A stretch of 64,000 nt of DNA from Rhizobium cauense (GTDB taxonomy: Bacteria > Pseudomonadota > Alphaproteobacteria > Rhizobiales > Rhizobiaceae): contig NZ_JAEUAT010000007.1 in NCBI RefSeq assembly GCF_019511525.1, forward strand, positions 1 to 64,000, written 5' to 3'. The translations under genes and the position numbers were made by a program. How positions within the stretch are numbered: position 1 is the stretch's first letter; the number at the start of each line of letters is the position of its first letter. The notes under the pieces are model-generated. The model saw only the letters and a program-made list of their open reading frames with translations, was not told where the DNA came from and did not search any database. Of the stretch, positions 37,007-46,504 are shown piece by piece.

Positions 37007-38025
37007 TGAACCTGTTCTCCCCTGGCGCCGCCGCTGGATCGCCGGCTCAGGATGACGGCGGCGGATTGAACCGCCGGCGACTGAATGATGAGGATTACGA
37101 TGACGATTACCGCCTTGATGATCAGGTTGAATTCCGGTGGGAATCCCGAGAGCAGAATACCGGTGTTCACAGCCTGAATGATCATCGCACCGATCAACGA
37201 TCCCAGGATGCTGAAGCGACCGCCAAGCAGCGAGTTTCCTCCAACCACGACAGCCAGGATCGCGTCGAGTTCCAGCCAGAGGCCGGCATTGTTCGCATCG
37301 GCCCCCTTGATGTCAGCGGCAACGATGATGCCGGCAATGGAGGCGCAAAGGCTGCTCAGCATATACACCGCCATCAGCAGCACAGGCGTGCGCACGCCGG
37401 AGAGCATGCTGGCGCGCCGATTGATGCCGGTCGCCTCGATCAGCATGCCAAGCGCCGTGCGCCTCACAAGCAGGATCACCAAGGCGCCCATGACCAGCCA
37501 GATGACGACGGGCATCGGCAAGAACGCAAACGAGCCGCTACCGAACGCGATCAAGCCTTCATCGTTGAAGGTCATGATGACGCCTTCGGTGATGAGCTGA
37601 GCAATCCCGCGTCCCGCAACCATGAGCACAAGCGTAGCGATGATTGGTTGGATATTGAGCACGGCGACCAGAAATCCGTTCCAGACACCGCAAAGCAATC
37701 CGACCCCAACTGTGACCAGCAGCGTCACGGCAAGTGAGTGACCGGCGACGGTGGACGATGCAGCGACGGCGCCGCAAATGGCGATCACCGCGCCGACCGA
37801 GAGGTCAATCCCCTTCGTCGCTATCACGAGCGTCATGCCGATTGCCAGCAATGCTACCGGAGCCCCCCGGTTCAGCACATCAATCAAGCTGCCATAGAGC
37901 CGATCATTTTGAACTACGACATTAAAGAATTGCGGGAACATTATGAAGTTCAACAGAAGGATGACCGCCAACGCGATGAGTTGCGGTGCGAGGCGGATCA
38001 GTAGCGCATTGAGTGACGACTTCAT
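37003..38025 (-). CDS. Sugar ABC transporter permease, YtfT-like
   Basis: The 340-residue membrane protein is the second BPD_transp_2 permease of the system, with KGIDLSVGAVIAICGAVA and GGNSLLGGRFSILGSLIG as the characteristic segments. It overlaps the ATPase gene stop codon in an ATGA arrangement and is overlapped by the following permease gene in the same way, so all three are tightly coupled. Two different permeases form the heterodimeric channel. Confidence 0.85.
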   Translation of the reverse strand: MKSSLNALLIRLAPQLIALAVILLLNFIMFPQFFNVVVQNDRLYGSLIDVLNRGAPVALLAIGMTLVIATKGIDLSVGAVIAICGAVAASSTVAGHSLAVTLLVTVGVGLLCGVWNGFLVAVLNIQPIIATLVLMVAGRGIAQLITEGVIMTFNDEGLIAFGSGSFAFLPMPVVIWLVMGALVILLVRRTALGMLIEATGINRRASMLSGVRTPVLLMAVYMLSSLCASIAGIIVAADIKGADANNAGLWLELDAILAVVVGGNSLLGGRFSILGSLIGAMIIQAVNTGILLSGFPPEFNLIIKAVIVIVILIIQSPAVQSAAVILSRRSSGGARGEQVQ

Positions 38026-39545
38026 GCGTCCTCCGTCTTCTCTTGAGCGGCCGCAATTGCATCGACTATGCGCGCGGTGCTGATATGGTCGCCGGTCAGT
38101 TCCGCTATATGCTCCCGATCACGAAGTACGAGGATACGTGAGCTGTAGGCGATAAGCTCTTCTAATTCCGAGGAAATAACGATTAGTGACATGCCATTCG
38201 CGCATAGGTCTTCGATCAGGCGGATGATCTCTGCGTGTGCGCCTACGTCGATGCCGCGGGTCGGCTCATCCAGGATCAGGAAGTCCGGATTGGTCGCTAG
38301 CCAGCGCGCAAGGATCGCTTTTTGCTGATTGCCCCCTGACAGCAGACGGATCGGCTTTTCCCGATCCGTCGTGCGGATGTCGAGCGCGCTGATATAGCGG
38401 TCGGCCAGCGCATTCTGATCCGCGCGGGAGATCGGTCGCGCCCAACCCCGGCGCGCCTGCAGCGCGAGGGCTATGTTCTCGCGAATGGACAGGTCGCCGA
38501 TGATGCCATCTGTCTTGCGATCTTCAGGGCAAAAGCCGAAGCCGTTGCGGATCGCCGCCCGCGGGCTCGACAGCGAAACCTGAGTGCCGTCGACCGCGGC
38601 CGTTCCGCTATCTGCCTGTTCAATGCCGAACAGAAGTTCGGCGGTCTCCGTGCGCCCGGACCCGAGCAGTCCCGCAATGCCCACAACTTCGCCGACCCGA
38701 ACGTCCAGGTCGAAAGGCTTCACCTTGCCGCGTTTGCCGTAGCCCCGGAAACTATATCGGACTGGGCCTGCGGTGACTGTATGGGTGCGCGCGGCAGCTT
38801 CGGCACTTGCCAGTTCATGGCCAAGCATCATCGAAATCAGGTTCTGCCGGGGCAACTCCGCTGTTTCTCGCGTACCGACCAATTTGCCGTTTCGCAGGAC
38901 CGTTATCCGATCGCTGATCTCATAAACCTGCTCAAGAAAATGAGTTATAAAAACAATGCCAAGGCCGCGCTCTTTCAAGTTACGCATGATGCGGAAGAGC
39001 ATGGCGACTTCTTGGGTGTCGAGACTGGCGGTCGGCTCGTCAAGAATGAGCACCTTGCCGGACAGATCGACCGCGCGCGCGATCGCAACGACCTGCTGCA
39101 CGGCGACCGAAAACCGGTCGAGCTGTGCAGTCACGTCGATGTCCATGCCGTACTGCTCGAGTAACGCGCGGGCCTGCCGATTCATCGCGCGCACATCGAT
39201 CATGCCGAGGCGTTTTGGTTGGCGTCCGAGAAACAGGTTCTCGGCGACGCTGAGGTTGGGCAGGAGATTGACCTCCTGATACACCGTGCCGATCCCCAGC
39301 TTCTGGGCCGCAAGGGTATCAGCTGGATTGATCTCGGCACCGTCGAGCGTAAGTCTGCCCTGGTCGCGATGATAGGCGCCGGTAATGCATTTGATGAGCG
39401 TCGACTTGCCGGCACCATTTTCGCCCAGGAGCGCGTGCACCTCGCCCTTGCGCAGCGAGAAATCGACCTTGTCGAGTGCAATAGCGCCCGGAAAGAATTT
39501 TGATATCCCGGAGGCGGTCAGACGGTTCTCGAAATCGTGAATCAT
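38022..39545 (-). CDS. Sugar ABC transporter ATPase, YtfR-like
   Basis: The 507-residue protein has two fused ABC ATPase domains, as in RbsA and MglA. The first has GENGAGKSTLI and DEPTASLD, the second a degenerate P-loop (GLLGSGRTETAELL), LSGGNQQKAILARWL and DEPTRGIDVGAH. The second site is typically weak or inactive in this class. ATG 39545 (MIHDFENRLTASGISKFF) is chosen; 28 codons upstream overlap an intergenic hairpin region. It follows the binding-protein gene by 122 bases. Confidence 0.88.
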   Translation of the reverse strand: MIHDFENRLTASGISKFFPGAIALDKVDFSLRKGEVHALLGENGAGKSTLIKCITGAYHRDQGRLTLDGAEINPADTLAAQKLGIGTVYQEVNLLPNLSVAENLFLGRQPKRLGMIDVRAMNRQARALLEQYGMDIDVTAQLDRFSVAVQQVVAIARAVDLSGKVLILDEPTASLDTQEVAMLFRIMRNLKERGLGIVFITHFLEQVYEISDRITVLRNGKLVGTRETAELPRQNLISMMLGHELASAEAAARTHTVTAGPVRYSFRGYGKRGKVKPFDLDVRVGEVVGIAGLLGSGRTETAELLFGIEQADSGTAAVDGTQVSLSSPRAAIRNGFGFCPEDRKTDGIIGDLSIRENIALALQARRGWARPISRADQNALADRYISALDIRTTDREKPIRLLSGGNQQKAILARWLATNPDFLILDEPTRGIDVGAHAEIIRLIEDLCANGMSLIVISSELEELIAYSSRILVLRDREHIAELTGDHISTARIVDAIAAAQEKTEDA

Positions 39546-39623
39546 GGAAGTGGCTTTTCCTGATATGGACCGACGATGCCGCGCCGTGGACGGACATGAT
39601 GTCCCGACCGGCATTCGGCAGTT

Positions 39624-39652
39624 CCGCACCGGTCCATGACGGGCCGGTGCGG
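39624..39652. other. Intercistronic hairpin between binding protein and ATPase genes
   Basis: CCGCACCGG (39624-39632) pairs perfectly with CCGGTGCGG (39644-39652) across an 11-base loop. There is no T run, so it is not a normal terminator. A stable hairpin at this place often protects the abundant binding-protein mRNA and lowers read-through into the ATPase gene. Confidence 0.55.
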
Positions 39653-39667
39653 TTCCAGCGGCAAAAA

Positions 39668-40630
39668 TCAGTAGCCGAGGTTCTTCTTCGACTCGTAGAC
39701 CTTCATCGGATCGTCAGCCGGTGTGTAGAGCTTCGATTCCGTCTGGATCCACTTCGCAGGAGCCTTCTTGTCCTTGAGGTAGGCATCGAGAACGTCGAAC
39801 GCCGGGCCCGCCATGTTCGGGGTCAGTTCGACAGTGGCGTTTGCCTCTCCGTCAGCCATGGCCTTGAAGATATCAGGCACGGCATCGATCGAGACGACGA
39901 GGATGTCCTTGCCCGGCTTCAGGCCGGCTTCCTTGATCGCCTGGATACCGCCGACAGCCATGTCGTCGTTGTGGGCATAGAGCGCGCAGATTTCCTTGCC
40001 GCCATTCTCGGCCTTCAGGAAGCTTTCCATGACTTCCTTGCCCTTGGTACGCGTGAAGTCGCCCGTCTGGCTGCGAACGATCTTGAAGTTCGCCTTGCCT
40101 GCAATGGCTTCTTCGAAGCCCTTCTTGCGCGCGATAGCCGGCGAAGAGCCAGTCGTGCCCTGAAGCTCGACGATGTTGCAGGCCTTGTCGCCAACGGTCT
40201 TTACGAGCCAGTCGCCGGCAACCTTGCCTTCATGAACCTGATCCGAGGTAACGGCGGTCAGGTAGAGGTCCTCAGGCGCCTTGATCGTGCGGTCGAGCAG
40301 GATCACCGGGATTTCCGACTCCTTCGCTTCCTTCAGCACGGCGTCCCAGCCGGTCTCTACGACCGGGGCCAGGAAGATGGCGTTGACGCCCTGTGCGATG
40401 AAGGAACGGATGGCCTTGATCTGGTTTTCCTGCTTCTGCTGGGCATCAGCAAACTTCAGGTCGACGCCGCGCTTTTTCGCTTCTTCCTTGGTGACGGTGG
40501 TCTCGGCAGCGCGCCAGCCGGATTCAGAACCGATCTGAGAAAAACCGACAACGAGCTCTGCAGCCGATGCAGAACCGAACATGCAGGCAGCCAAAACCGT
40601 GGCACTCAAGAGTGCAGTCTTCAATTTCAT
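39668..40630 (-). CDS. Periplasmic sugar-binding protein, YtfQ-like
   Basis: The 320-residue protein has a signal peptide (MKLKTALLSATVLAACMFG, cleavage after ASA) and the periplasmic-binding-protein type 1 fold (Peripla_BP_4). Its mature start LVVGFSQIGSESGWRAAE and the DAQQKQENQIKAIRSFIAQG and HNDDMAVGGIQAIKEAG segments closely follow YtfQ, a galactofuranose binder. ATG 40630 has GGGAGGAAAT just upstream, a strong ribosome-binding site. It is the first gene of the transporter operon, behind a candidate GntR operator. Confidence 0.87.
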   Translation of the reverse strand: MKLKTALLSATVLAACMFGSASAAELVVGFSQIGSESGWRAAETTVTKEEAKKRGVDLKFADAQQKQENQIKAIRSFIAQGVNAIFLAPVVETGWDAVLKEAKESEIPVILLDRTIKAPEDLYLTAVTSDQVHEGKVAGDWLVKTVGDKACNIVELQGTTGSSPAIARKKGFEEAIAGKANFKIVRSQTGDFTRTKGKEVMESFLKAENGGKEICALYAHNDDMAVGGIQAIKEAGLKPGKDILVVSIDAVPDIFKAMADGEANATVELTPNMAGPAFDVLDAYLKDKKAPAKWIQTESKLYTPADDPMKVYESKKNLGY

Positions 40631-40679
40631 GATTTCCTCCCAATGCCGCCTCCTCGCGGCTGAGTGGAAAAAATCATAT

Positions 40680-40688
40680 AGTATTACT
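40680..40688. promoter_or_regulatory. Candidate operator of the GntR/FCD regulator
   Basis: AGTATTACT is a short palindrome (AGTA-T-TACT) 50 bases upstream of the binding-protein start codon, in an AT-rich promoter-like stretch. GntR/FCD regulators bind short dyads of this kind. The assignment rests on position and symmetry only. Confidence 0.25.
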
Positions 40689-40720
40689 TTTGTAAATGCA
40701 CTTTCTAGAATGCAGCGCAG

Positions 40721-40751
40721 CAAAAAGGGCGCTCGAAAACCGAGCGCCCTT
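40721..40751 (-). terminator. Terminator after the BMP-type binding protein gene
   Basis: AAGGGCGCTCG (40725-40735) pairs with CGAGCGCCCTT (40741-40751) around a 5-base loop; the minus strand continues with TTTT. It ends the pcs-to-binding-protein run and separates it from the sugar transporter operon. Confidence 0.9.
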
Positions 40752-40777
40752 CGCACCTGCAAATTGCAGGTCGCCGT

Positions 40778-41851
40778 TTATTGCGGCAGCTTGTCGTCGA
40801 CGCCTTCGACGTAGAAGTTCATGCCGAGCAGCGTCTTGTCGTCAGCCTTCTCCCCGGCCTTCAGCCAGGCAGATCCGTCCTGTTTGTTGATCGGGCCGGT
40901 GAACGGATGCAGTTCGCCAGACTTGATCTTCGCTTCCGTCGCCTCAGCCATCGTCTTCACGTCGTCAGGCATGTTGGTATAGGGCGCCATCGTCAGAATG
41001 CCGTCCTTGAGGCCGTCCCAGATCTGTTCAGACTTCCAGCTGCCGTCCAGCAGTTCCTTGGTACGCTTGATGTAGTAAGCGCCCCAGGTGTCGACGATCG
41101 CCGTCAGCTGGGTCTTCGGACCTGCCGCGATCATGTCGGACGCCTGGCCGAAAGCCGGGATGCCGCGTTCGGCTGCCACCTGCATAGGCGCAGTGGTGTC
41201 GGTGTGTTGCGTCAGGATGTCTACACCCTGGTCAATCAGCGCCTTGGCGGCATCGGCTTCCTTGCCTGGATCGAACCAGGTGTTGGCCCATACGACCTTG
41301 AGCTTGAAGTCAGGATTGACTGACTTCGCACCGAGTTCGAAGGCGTTGATGCCCATCACGACTTCCGGGATCGGGAACGACGCAATGTAGCCGGCAAGCC
41401 CCTTCTTGGACATTTTCGCTGCGATCTGGCCCTGAATATACCGGCCCTCATAGAAACGAGAGTTGTAGGTCGAGACGTTCTCCGCGGCCTTGAAGCCGGT
41501 GGCATGTTCGAACTTCACCTTCGGGAATTTCTGGGCGACCTTCACGGTTGCATCCATGAAGCCGAATGACGTCGTGTAGATCAGGGCGCAGCCGGAGCGA
41601 GCCATGCGCTCGATGGCACGCTCGGCGTCCGGACCTTCCGGAACGCTTTCCAGGAATGGCGTTTCGACCTTGTCGCCGAGTTCCTTCTCCAGAGCTTGGC
41701 GACCGATGTCGTGCGCCTGCGTCCAGCCGCCGTCCGTGCGAGTGCCGACGTAGATGAAGCAGACTTTGGTCTTGTCGGCAGCTTGCGCAGCAGAACCGAC
41801 GCTCATGACCAGTGCGGCAGTTGCCGCGAGTGCGAGTGCTAGTTTCTTCAT
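40778..41851 (-). CDS. BMP family periplasmic binding protein
   Basis: The 357-residue protein has a signal peptide (LALALAATAALVMSVGSAAQ) and the BMP/PnrA-like fold of nucleoside-type binding proteins. Segments such as VCFIYVGTRTDGGWTQAHD and GINAFELGAKSVNPDFKLKV fit the family. It follows two permease genes and an ATPase of the same class, with a gap of 46 bases. Substrates in the family are nucleosides or purines; here this is inference. It is the last gene before a strong terminator. Confidence 0.88.
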   Translation of the reverse strand: MKKLALALAATAALVMSVGSAAQAADKTKVCFIYVGTRTDGGWTQAHDIGRQALEKELGDKVETPFLESVPEGPDAERAIERMARSGCALIYTTSFGFMDATVKVAQKFPKVKFEHATGFKAAENVSTYNSRFYEGRYIQGQIAAKMSKKGLAGYIASFPIPEVVMGINAFELGAKSVNPDFKLKVVWANTWFDPGKEADAAKALIDQGVDILTQHTDTTAPMQVAAERGIPAFGQASDMIAAGPKTQLTAIVDTWGAYYIKRTKELLDGSWKSEQIWDGLKDGILTMAPYTNMPDDVKTMAEATEAKIKSGELHPFTGPINKQDGSAWLKAGEKADDKTLLGMNFYVEGVDDKLPQ

Positions 41852-41897
41852 TTTAACCCCTGTGGTTGGAAGCCTTGAAACCTGTTGTTCTTGTTCG

Positions 41898-42815
41898 TCA
41901 CCGATCAGGCACGAAGGCCTTGCCGAGTGATGCCGGCGTGTTGATCAACGTCGTGCGCCGATTATGGGAAATGATGATGAGGACGACAATAGTCGCGGCG
42001 TAAGGCAGCATCGAAAGAAACTGCGAGGGAATGCCAATACCGAAGGCCTGCGCGTGCAGCTGGCCGATCGACACCGCCCCAAAGAGATAACCGCCAGCCA
42101 GAACCCGCCATGGACGCCATGAGGCGAAGACGACAAGCGCCAACGCTATCCAGCCACGGCCGGCGGACATGTTCTCGACCCATTGCGGCGTATAGACGAG
42201 CGACAGTTGCGCGCCAGCGAGCCCTGCGCACGCGCCGCCAAACATAACCGCCAGATAGCGCGTCCGGATAACACCGATGCCAAGCGCATGTGCCGAGCCG
42301 TGATTGTCGCCAATCGCCCGCAACTTGAGGCCGGCGCGGCTCCTGAACAGGAACCAGTTGATGCCGATCACCAATGCGATCGACAGGTAGAAGACAAGAT
42401 CCTGGCGAAAGAGCACCGCACCGAAAAAGGGAATATCGGAAAGATAGGGGATATAGATCTGCGGCACCTTGATGCCCGGAATGCCGACATAGCTTTCGCC
42501 CAACATGCCGGACGCGCCGAGCCCCAGGATCGTCAGCGCAAGTCCTGTGGCGACCTGATTGGTCACGAGCGTCAGCGTCAGGAAACCGAAGAGAAGCGAA
42601 AAGAGCGCACCTACGGCAATTCCGGCCAGGAGGCCTATATAGGGCGAGCCGGTCGCCTGGGCAGCCGCAAAGGCGCCGACGGCGCCCATGATCATCATCC
42701 CCTCGACGCCGAGGTTCAGCACGCCGGCGCGCTCGGTCACCAGTTCGCCGAGCGCGGCGATGACCAACGGGGTCGCAGCCGTGATGACCGTCAGAAGGAT
42801 CGCTTCGAAAATCAT
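41898..42815 (-). CDS. Nucleoside-type ABC transporter permease
   Basis: The 305-residue membrane protein belongs to BPD_transp_2 and carries GELVTERAGVLNLGVEGMM, the segment typical of the second permease of BMP-type transporters. ATG 42815 overlaps the stop codon of the preceding permease gene (ATGA). A longer open frame upstream is only the overlap with that gene. It works with the following binding protein and the upstream ATPase. Confidence 0.87.
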   Translation of the reverse strand: MIFEAILLTVITAATPLVIAALGELVTERAGVLNLGVEGMMIMGAVGAFAAAQATGSPYIGLLAGIAVGALFSLLFGFLTLTLVTNQVATGLALTILGLGASGMLGESYVGIPGIKVPQIYIPYLSDIPFFGAVLFRQDLVFYLSIALVIGINWFLFRSRAGLKLRAIGDNHGSAHALGIGVIRTRYLAVMFGGACAGLAGAQLSLVYTPQWVENMSAGRGWIALALVVFASWRPWRVLAGGYLFGAVSIGQLHAQAFGIGIPSQFLSMLPYAATIVVLIIISHNRRTTLINTPASLGKAFVPDR

Positions 42816-43909
42816 TGTGCAGTCTTTCCAACGGCCGAATGCGCCCGCGACCAGAGGATCCTGATCTTGTAGTAGATCAAGGTGTCGCAGGAGAGCACGA
42901 AGAACAGCAGCAGCCCCTGAAACATGCGTGTCACCTTGTCCGACACGCCGATCGACAGCTGTGCGGCTTCGCCGCCAAGATAGGTCAGGGCAAGTACAAG
43001 GCCCGAAGCGATGATGCCGAGCGGATTGAGACGCCCCAGGAAGGCGACGATGATCGCTGTGAAACCGTATCCCGGCGAGATTGCTGGCTGCAGATGCCCA
43101 ATCGAGCCCGATACTTCCGAGATCCCTGCGAGACCCGCAAATGCACCAGAGAGCAGGAAGCTGAACCAGATCATCTTCCGCGACGAGAACCCGGCAAAAC
43201 GGCCGGCTCTTTCGGCCTGGCCAAGCACCACGATTTCGAAGCCGCGCAGCGTGTACTTCATCATGAACCAGACGAGGACCGCGGCCGCAATCGCAAAGAC
43301 GAACGCCCAATGGGCGCGTCCTGATTCCTCCCATATGGCGGGAAGGACGGCTTCGGGCGCAAAGTCCCGTGAGACCGGAAAATTCAGGCCCTGAGGATCT
43401 CTCCAGGCGCCGCGAACCAGCCAATCGAGAAACAGCTGGGCAATGTAGACCAGCATCAGCGAGGTCAGGATCTCGTTGGTGTTGAAATGCGCCTTGAGGA
43501 GCGCCGGTATGGCGGCAAACAAGGCCCCGCCGATCGCTCCCATGATGAGCATCAGCGGGAGGACCATGGGTGAATGCCAATCGTAGAAGACGATCGGCAA
43601 GATAGATCCCGCGATCGCGCCCATCGTGAACTGGCCTTCGGCACCGATATTCCAGTTGTTCGACCGATAGCAGACGGAAAGGCCAACCGCGATCAGGATC
43701 AGCGGTCCCGCTTTCACGGCCAGTTCATGGAGCGACCAGACCTCCATCAGAGGCTCGACAAAGAAGGCGTCGAGCGCTTCGATGGGGTTCTTGCCAAGCA
43801 ACGCGAACATGATCGCGCCAGCGATCAATGTCAGGCCGAGCGCCAGCAACGGTGAGACAAGGCCATAGAGCTTGGACGCCTGCGGCCGCTTTTCCAGTTC
43901 AATGCGCAT
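42812..43909 (-). CDS. Nucleoside-type ABC transporter permease
   Basis: The 365-residue permease has about nine hydrophobic helices and the segment LSVCYRSNNWNIGAEGQFTMGAIAG, typical of the first permease of this transporter class. ATG 43909 (MRIELEKRPQ) is chosen; it lies 11 bases inside the end of the ATPase gene, so the genes overlap. A start ten codons upstream is possible. Confidence 0.87.
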   Translation of the reverse strand: MRIELEKRPQASKLYGLVSPLLALGLTLIAGAIMFALLGKNPIEALDAFFVEPLMEVWSLHELAVKAGPLILIAVGLSVCYRSNNWNIGAEGQFTMGAIAGSILPIVFYDWHSPMVLPLMLIMGAIGGALFAAIPALLKAHFNTNEILTSLMLVYIAQLFLDWLVRGAWRDPQGLNFPVSRDFAPEAVLPAIWEESGRAHWAFVFAIAAAVLVWFMMKYTLRGFEIVVLGQAERAGRFAGFSSRKMIWFSFLLSGAFAGLAGISEVSGSIGHLQPAISPGYGFTAIIVAFLGRLNPLGIIASGLVLALTYLGGEAAQLSIGVSDKVTRMFQGLLLFFVLSCDTLIYYKIRILWSRAHSAVGKTAQ

Positions 43910-45515
43910 TGGCAGCCTCCGACGCGGGCTCACCGGCATGCAGCCCGCCCATCAAAAGGCCGATCCTCTCGCGAGAGAGTTCTCCCGCCGGGAAGGGTTG
44001 CGAAAGTCGCCCCTCGGAAATCACGGCAATCTCCGTCGCCACTTCGAATATCTCGTCAAGATCCTGGCTGATGACGACGACCGCGGAACCATTGCGTGCC
44101 AGGTCGACGAGCGCCTGGCGAATGCGGCTCGCCGCTCCCGCGTCGACGCCCCATGTCGGCTGATTGACAACGAGAACCGCCGGCTGACGATCCAATTCGC
44201 GGCCAACGATGAATTTTTGCAGGTTTCCGCCCGAAAGCGAGCCGGCAGCCGGATCCTCGCCGCTCTTGCGCACATCCATCGCTTCCGCGATCCGCGTTGT
44301 CGCGGTCTTGACGGCGCCGCGGCGGATCACTTTCAGAAAACCGCCGCCGATAAAGGCTTTTCGGTCGGATTGGCTGCGCGCCAGCACGAGATTGTCGGAG
44401 AGCTTCATGGCCGAGACGGCAGCATGGCCATGGCGCTCTTCCGGCACAAAGCCGGCGCCAAGCAGGCGCCGGGCCGTGATGCCCTGAGTACCCACGGCCT
44501 TCTTGCGGATTGTGATCGCATCGGGAGAATTAACGGGATACTCCCCCGAGAGCGCATCGAACAGCTCCCCCTGCCCATTGCCGGCAACACCAGCGATCGC
44601 CAGAATCTCGCCCGACCGGACTGTCAGCGAGACGTCCTTCAGAGGCATCGCAAACGGAGTGCGTGCGGCAACCGATAGCTTGGTAACAGCAAGCTGCACA
44701 TCCCCCTTGTTGCCGCGATCGGGGTGCGTGACAGTCGCGACGTCACTCCCGACCATCATGCGGGCCAACGAAGCCGGCGTCTCCTGGCGCGGATCACAGG
44801 CACCGGTGACCCTGCCATTACGCAGCACCGTCGCACGATCGCAAATGCGTTGCACTTCTTCGAGCCGGTGGCTGATGTAGAGAACAGACTTGCCTTCCGC
44901 CTTGAGCTTGAAAAGTGTCTCGAAAAGCTTGTCAGCCTCCTGAGGCGTCAGAACCGACGTCGGCTCGTCAAGGATGATGAGCTTGGGGTTCTGCAGCAGC
45001 GCGCGCACGATTTCGATGCGCTGGCGTTCGCCGACAGAAAGATCCGCGACATGGGCATGGGGGTCGAGCGGCAGGCCGTAGGCGCGGGAAAGCGCCCTCG
45101 CCTCTTCCGCAATCCTGCCGATCGGAATGCTGTCATCAAGCGAAAGCGCAATATTCTCGGCGACGGTCAGCGCCTCGAAGAGCGAAAAGTGCTGGAAGAC
45201 CATACCGATGCCGAGCTTGCGGGCGTCGCTTGGTGAGGCGATTGCCACCGGCTGTCCCTCCCAAAGGATACGGCCCTCGGTCGGTTCGAGCACGCCAAAA
45301 AGCATTTTGACCAGCGTCGACTTGCCGGCGCCGTTTTCACCCAGGAGAGCATGGATTTCGCCGGGCGCGATATCGAGGTCAATGTGGTTGCAGGCGGCAA
45401 AGCTGCCGAAAAGTTTCGTCAGTTGCTGGACCGACAGTAACGCACCGGGACCCGGCACATCAGATAACGACACGTTCCCCTCATTTCCCTCTGCCGACCG
45501 GCCCGTTCGGGTCAT
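43899..45515 (-). CDS. Nucleoside-type ABC transporter ATPase
   Basis: The 538-residue protein is a duplicated ABC ATPase. The first half has GENGAGKSTLVKML, LSVGERQRIEIVRALL and DEPTSVLTPQEAD. The second half has a weak P-loop (GVAGNGQGELF), LSGGNLQKFIVGREL and NQPTWGVDAGA, the replacement common in YufO-like proteins. The ATG at 45515 overlaps the stop codon of the quinone oxidoreductase gene by one base (TAATG). A GTG at 45473 with a GAGGGGA ribosome-binding site is an alternative start, closer to the domain boundary. Confidence 0.88.
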   Translation of the reverse strand: MTRTGRSAEGNEGNVSLSDVPGPGALLSVQQLTKLFGSFAACNHIDLDIAPGEIHALLGENGAGKSTLVKMLFGVLEPTEGRILWEGQPVAIASPSDARKLGIGMVFQHFSLFEALTVAENIALSLDDSIPIGRIAEEARALSRAYGLPLDPHAHVADLSVGERQRIEIVRALLQNPKLIILDEPTSVLTPQEADKLFETLFKLKAEGKSVLYISHRLEEVQRICDRATVLRNGRVTGACDPRQETPASLARMMVGSDVATVTHPDRGNKGDVQLAVTKLSVAARTPFAMPLKDVSLTVRSGEILAIAGVAGNGQGELFDALSGEYPVNSPDAITIRKKAVGTQGITARRLLGAGFVPEERHGHAAVSAMKLSDNLVLARSQSDRKAFIGGGFLKVIRRGAVKTATTRIAEAMDVRKSGEDPAAGSLSGGNLQKFIVGRELDRQPAVLVVNQPTWGVDAGAASRIRQALVDLARNGSAVVVISQDLDEIFEVATEIAVISEGRLSQPFPAGELSRERIGLLMGGLHAGEPASEAANAH

Positions 45516-46495
45516 TATGGAATCAGCAGCGTAGTTCCGGTAGTTTTCCTGGACTCCAGATCCATGTGGGCCCGCCCGACCTCATGCAATGGATAGGTTT
45601 GGTTGACATTGATACGCACTTTGTTGCTCAAAACAACATCAAATAACGCGTTTGCACAATTGGTTAGCTCTTCTCGCGTCGCGATGTAGGTGAAAAGGGT
45701 CGGCCTTGTTGCAAACAGTGACCCCTTCTGCGCGAGCATGGCGAGGGTGAAGTTCTCGATCGGTCCCGACGACTGGCCAAACGAGACGAACATGCCGAGC
45801 CGTTTCAGGCAGTCGAGCGATTGGGGAAACGTGTCCCGGCCAATCGAGTCGTAGACCACGTGAACGCCTGCACCGCCTGTGATCTCGTGCACACGTTCGG
45901 CGAAATTCTCGGTGTTGTAGTTGATGACGTGGTCATATCCATGCTCGAGGGCTAAACGTACCTTGCTGTCCGATCCCGCGGTCCCGATCACGGTTGCGCC
46001 AAGCGCCTGGGCCCATTGGCCGGCGATAAGGCCGACACCGCCGGCTGCGGCATGAAACAGGATCGTGGTATCGGGACCCACCTTGTAGGTCCGATTGAGG
46101 AGGTATTCCGCAGTCATTCCCTTCAGCATCATCGACGCCGCCGTTTCCAGGGGAATTCCATCCGGAACTTTGACGAGGTGCTTCGTTTCGATATTGCGCT
46201 CGACGCTGTAGGCGCCATCCGAGCCCGCATAGGCGACGCGATCGCCGACCTCGAATTCTCCCACATCTGGGCCGACTGCAGTAACCGTGCCAGCCGCCTC
46301 CTTGCCCGTTACGAAAGGCATATGCGGCGCTTTGTAGAGCCCGGTCCGGAAATAAACGTCGATGAAGTTCAGGCCGATGGCCGCGTGTCTGATCTGAACT
46401 TCTCCTGCACCCGGAGGCGGCAGGTCGATCTCAATGTAGTCGAGAACTTCAGGTCCGCCGGTCTTGCTGAATGAAACCGCCTGTGTTCTTGCCAT
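45515..46495 (-). CDS. qor: Quinone oxidoreductase (zeta-crystallin type)
   Basis: The 326-residue protein belongs to the NADPH-dependent zinc-free medium-chain dehydrogenases. The catalytic-domain signature GLNFIDVYFRTGLYK and the nucleotide-binding segment HAAAGGVGLIAGQWAQALGA are seen. It lacks the cysteine pattern of zinc alcohol dehydrogenases. It lies 9 bases after pcs and overlaps the ATPase gene, so it sits in the middle of one transcript with unrelated partners. The physiological substrate is unknown. Confidence 0.9.
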   Translation of the reverse strand: MARTQAVSFSKTGGPEVLDYIEIDLPPPGAGEVQIRHAAIGLNFIDVYFRTGLYKAPHMPFVTGKEAAGTVTAVGPDVGEFEVGDRVAYAGSDGAYSVERNIETKHLVKVPDGIPLETAASMMLKGMTAEYLLNRTYKVGPDTTILFHAAAGGVGLIAGQWAQALGATVIGTAGSDSKVRLALEHGYDHVINYNTENFAERVHEITGGAGVHVVYDSIGRDTFPQSLDCLKRLGMFVSFGQSSGPIENFTLAMLAQKGSLFATRPTLFTYIATREELTNCANALFDVVLSNKVRINVNQTYPLHEVGRAHMDLESRKTTGTTLLIP

Positions 46496-46504
46496 TGCCT
46501 TCTC

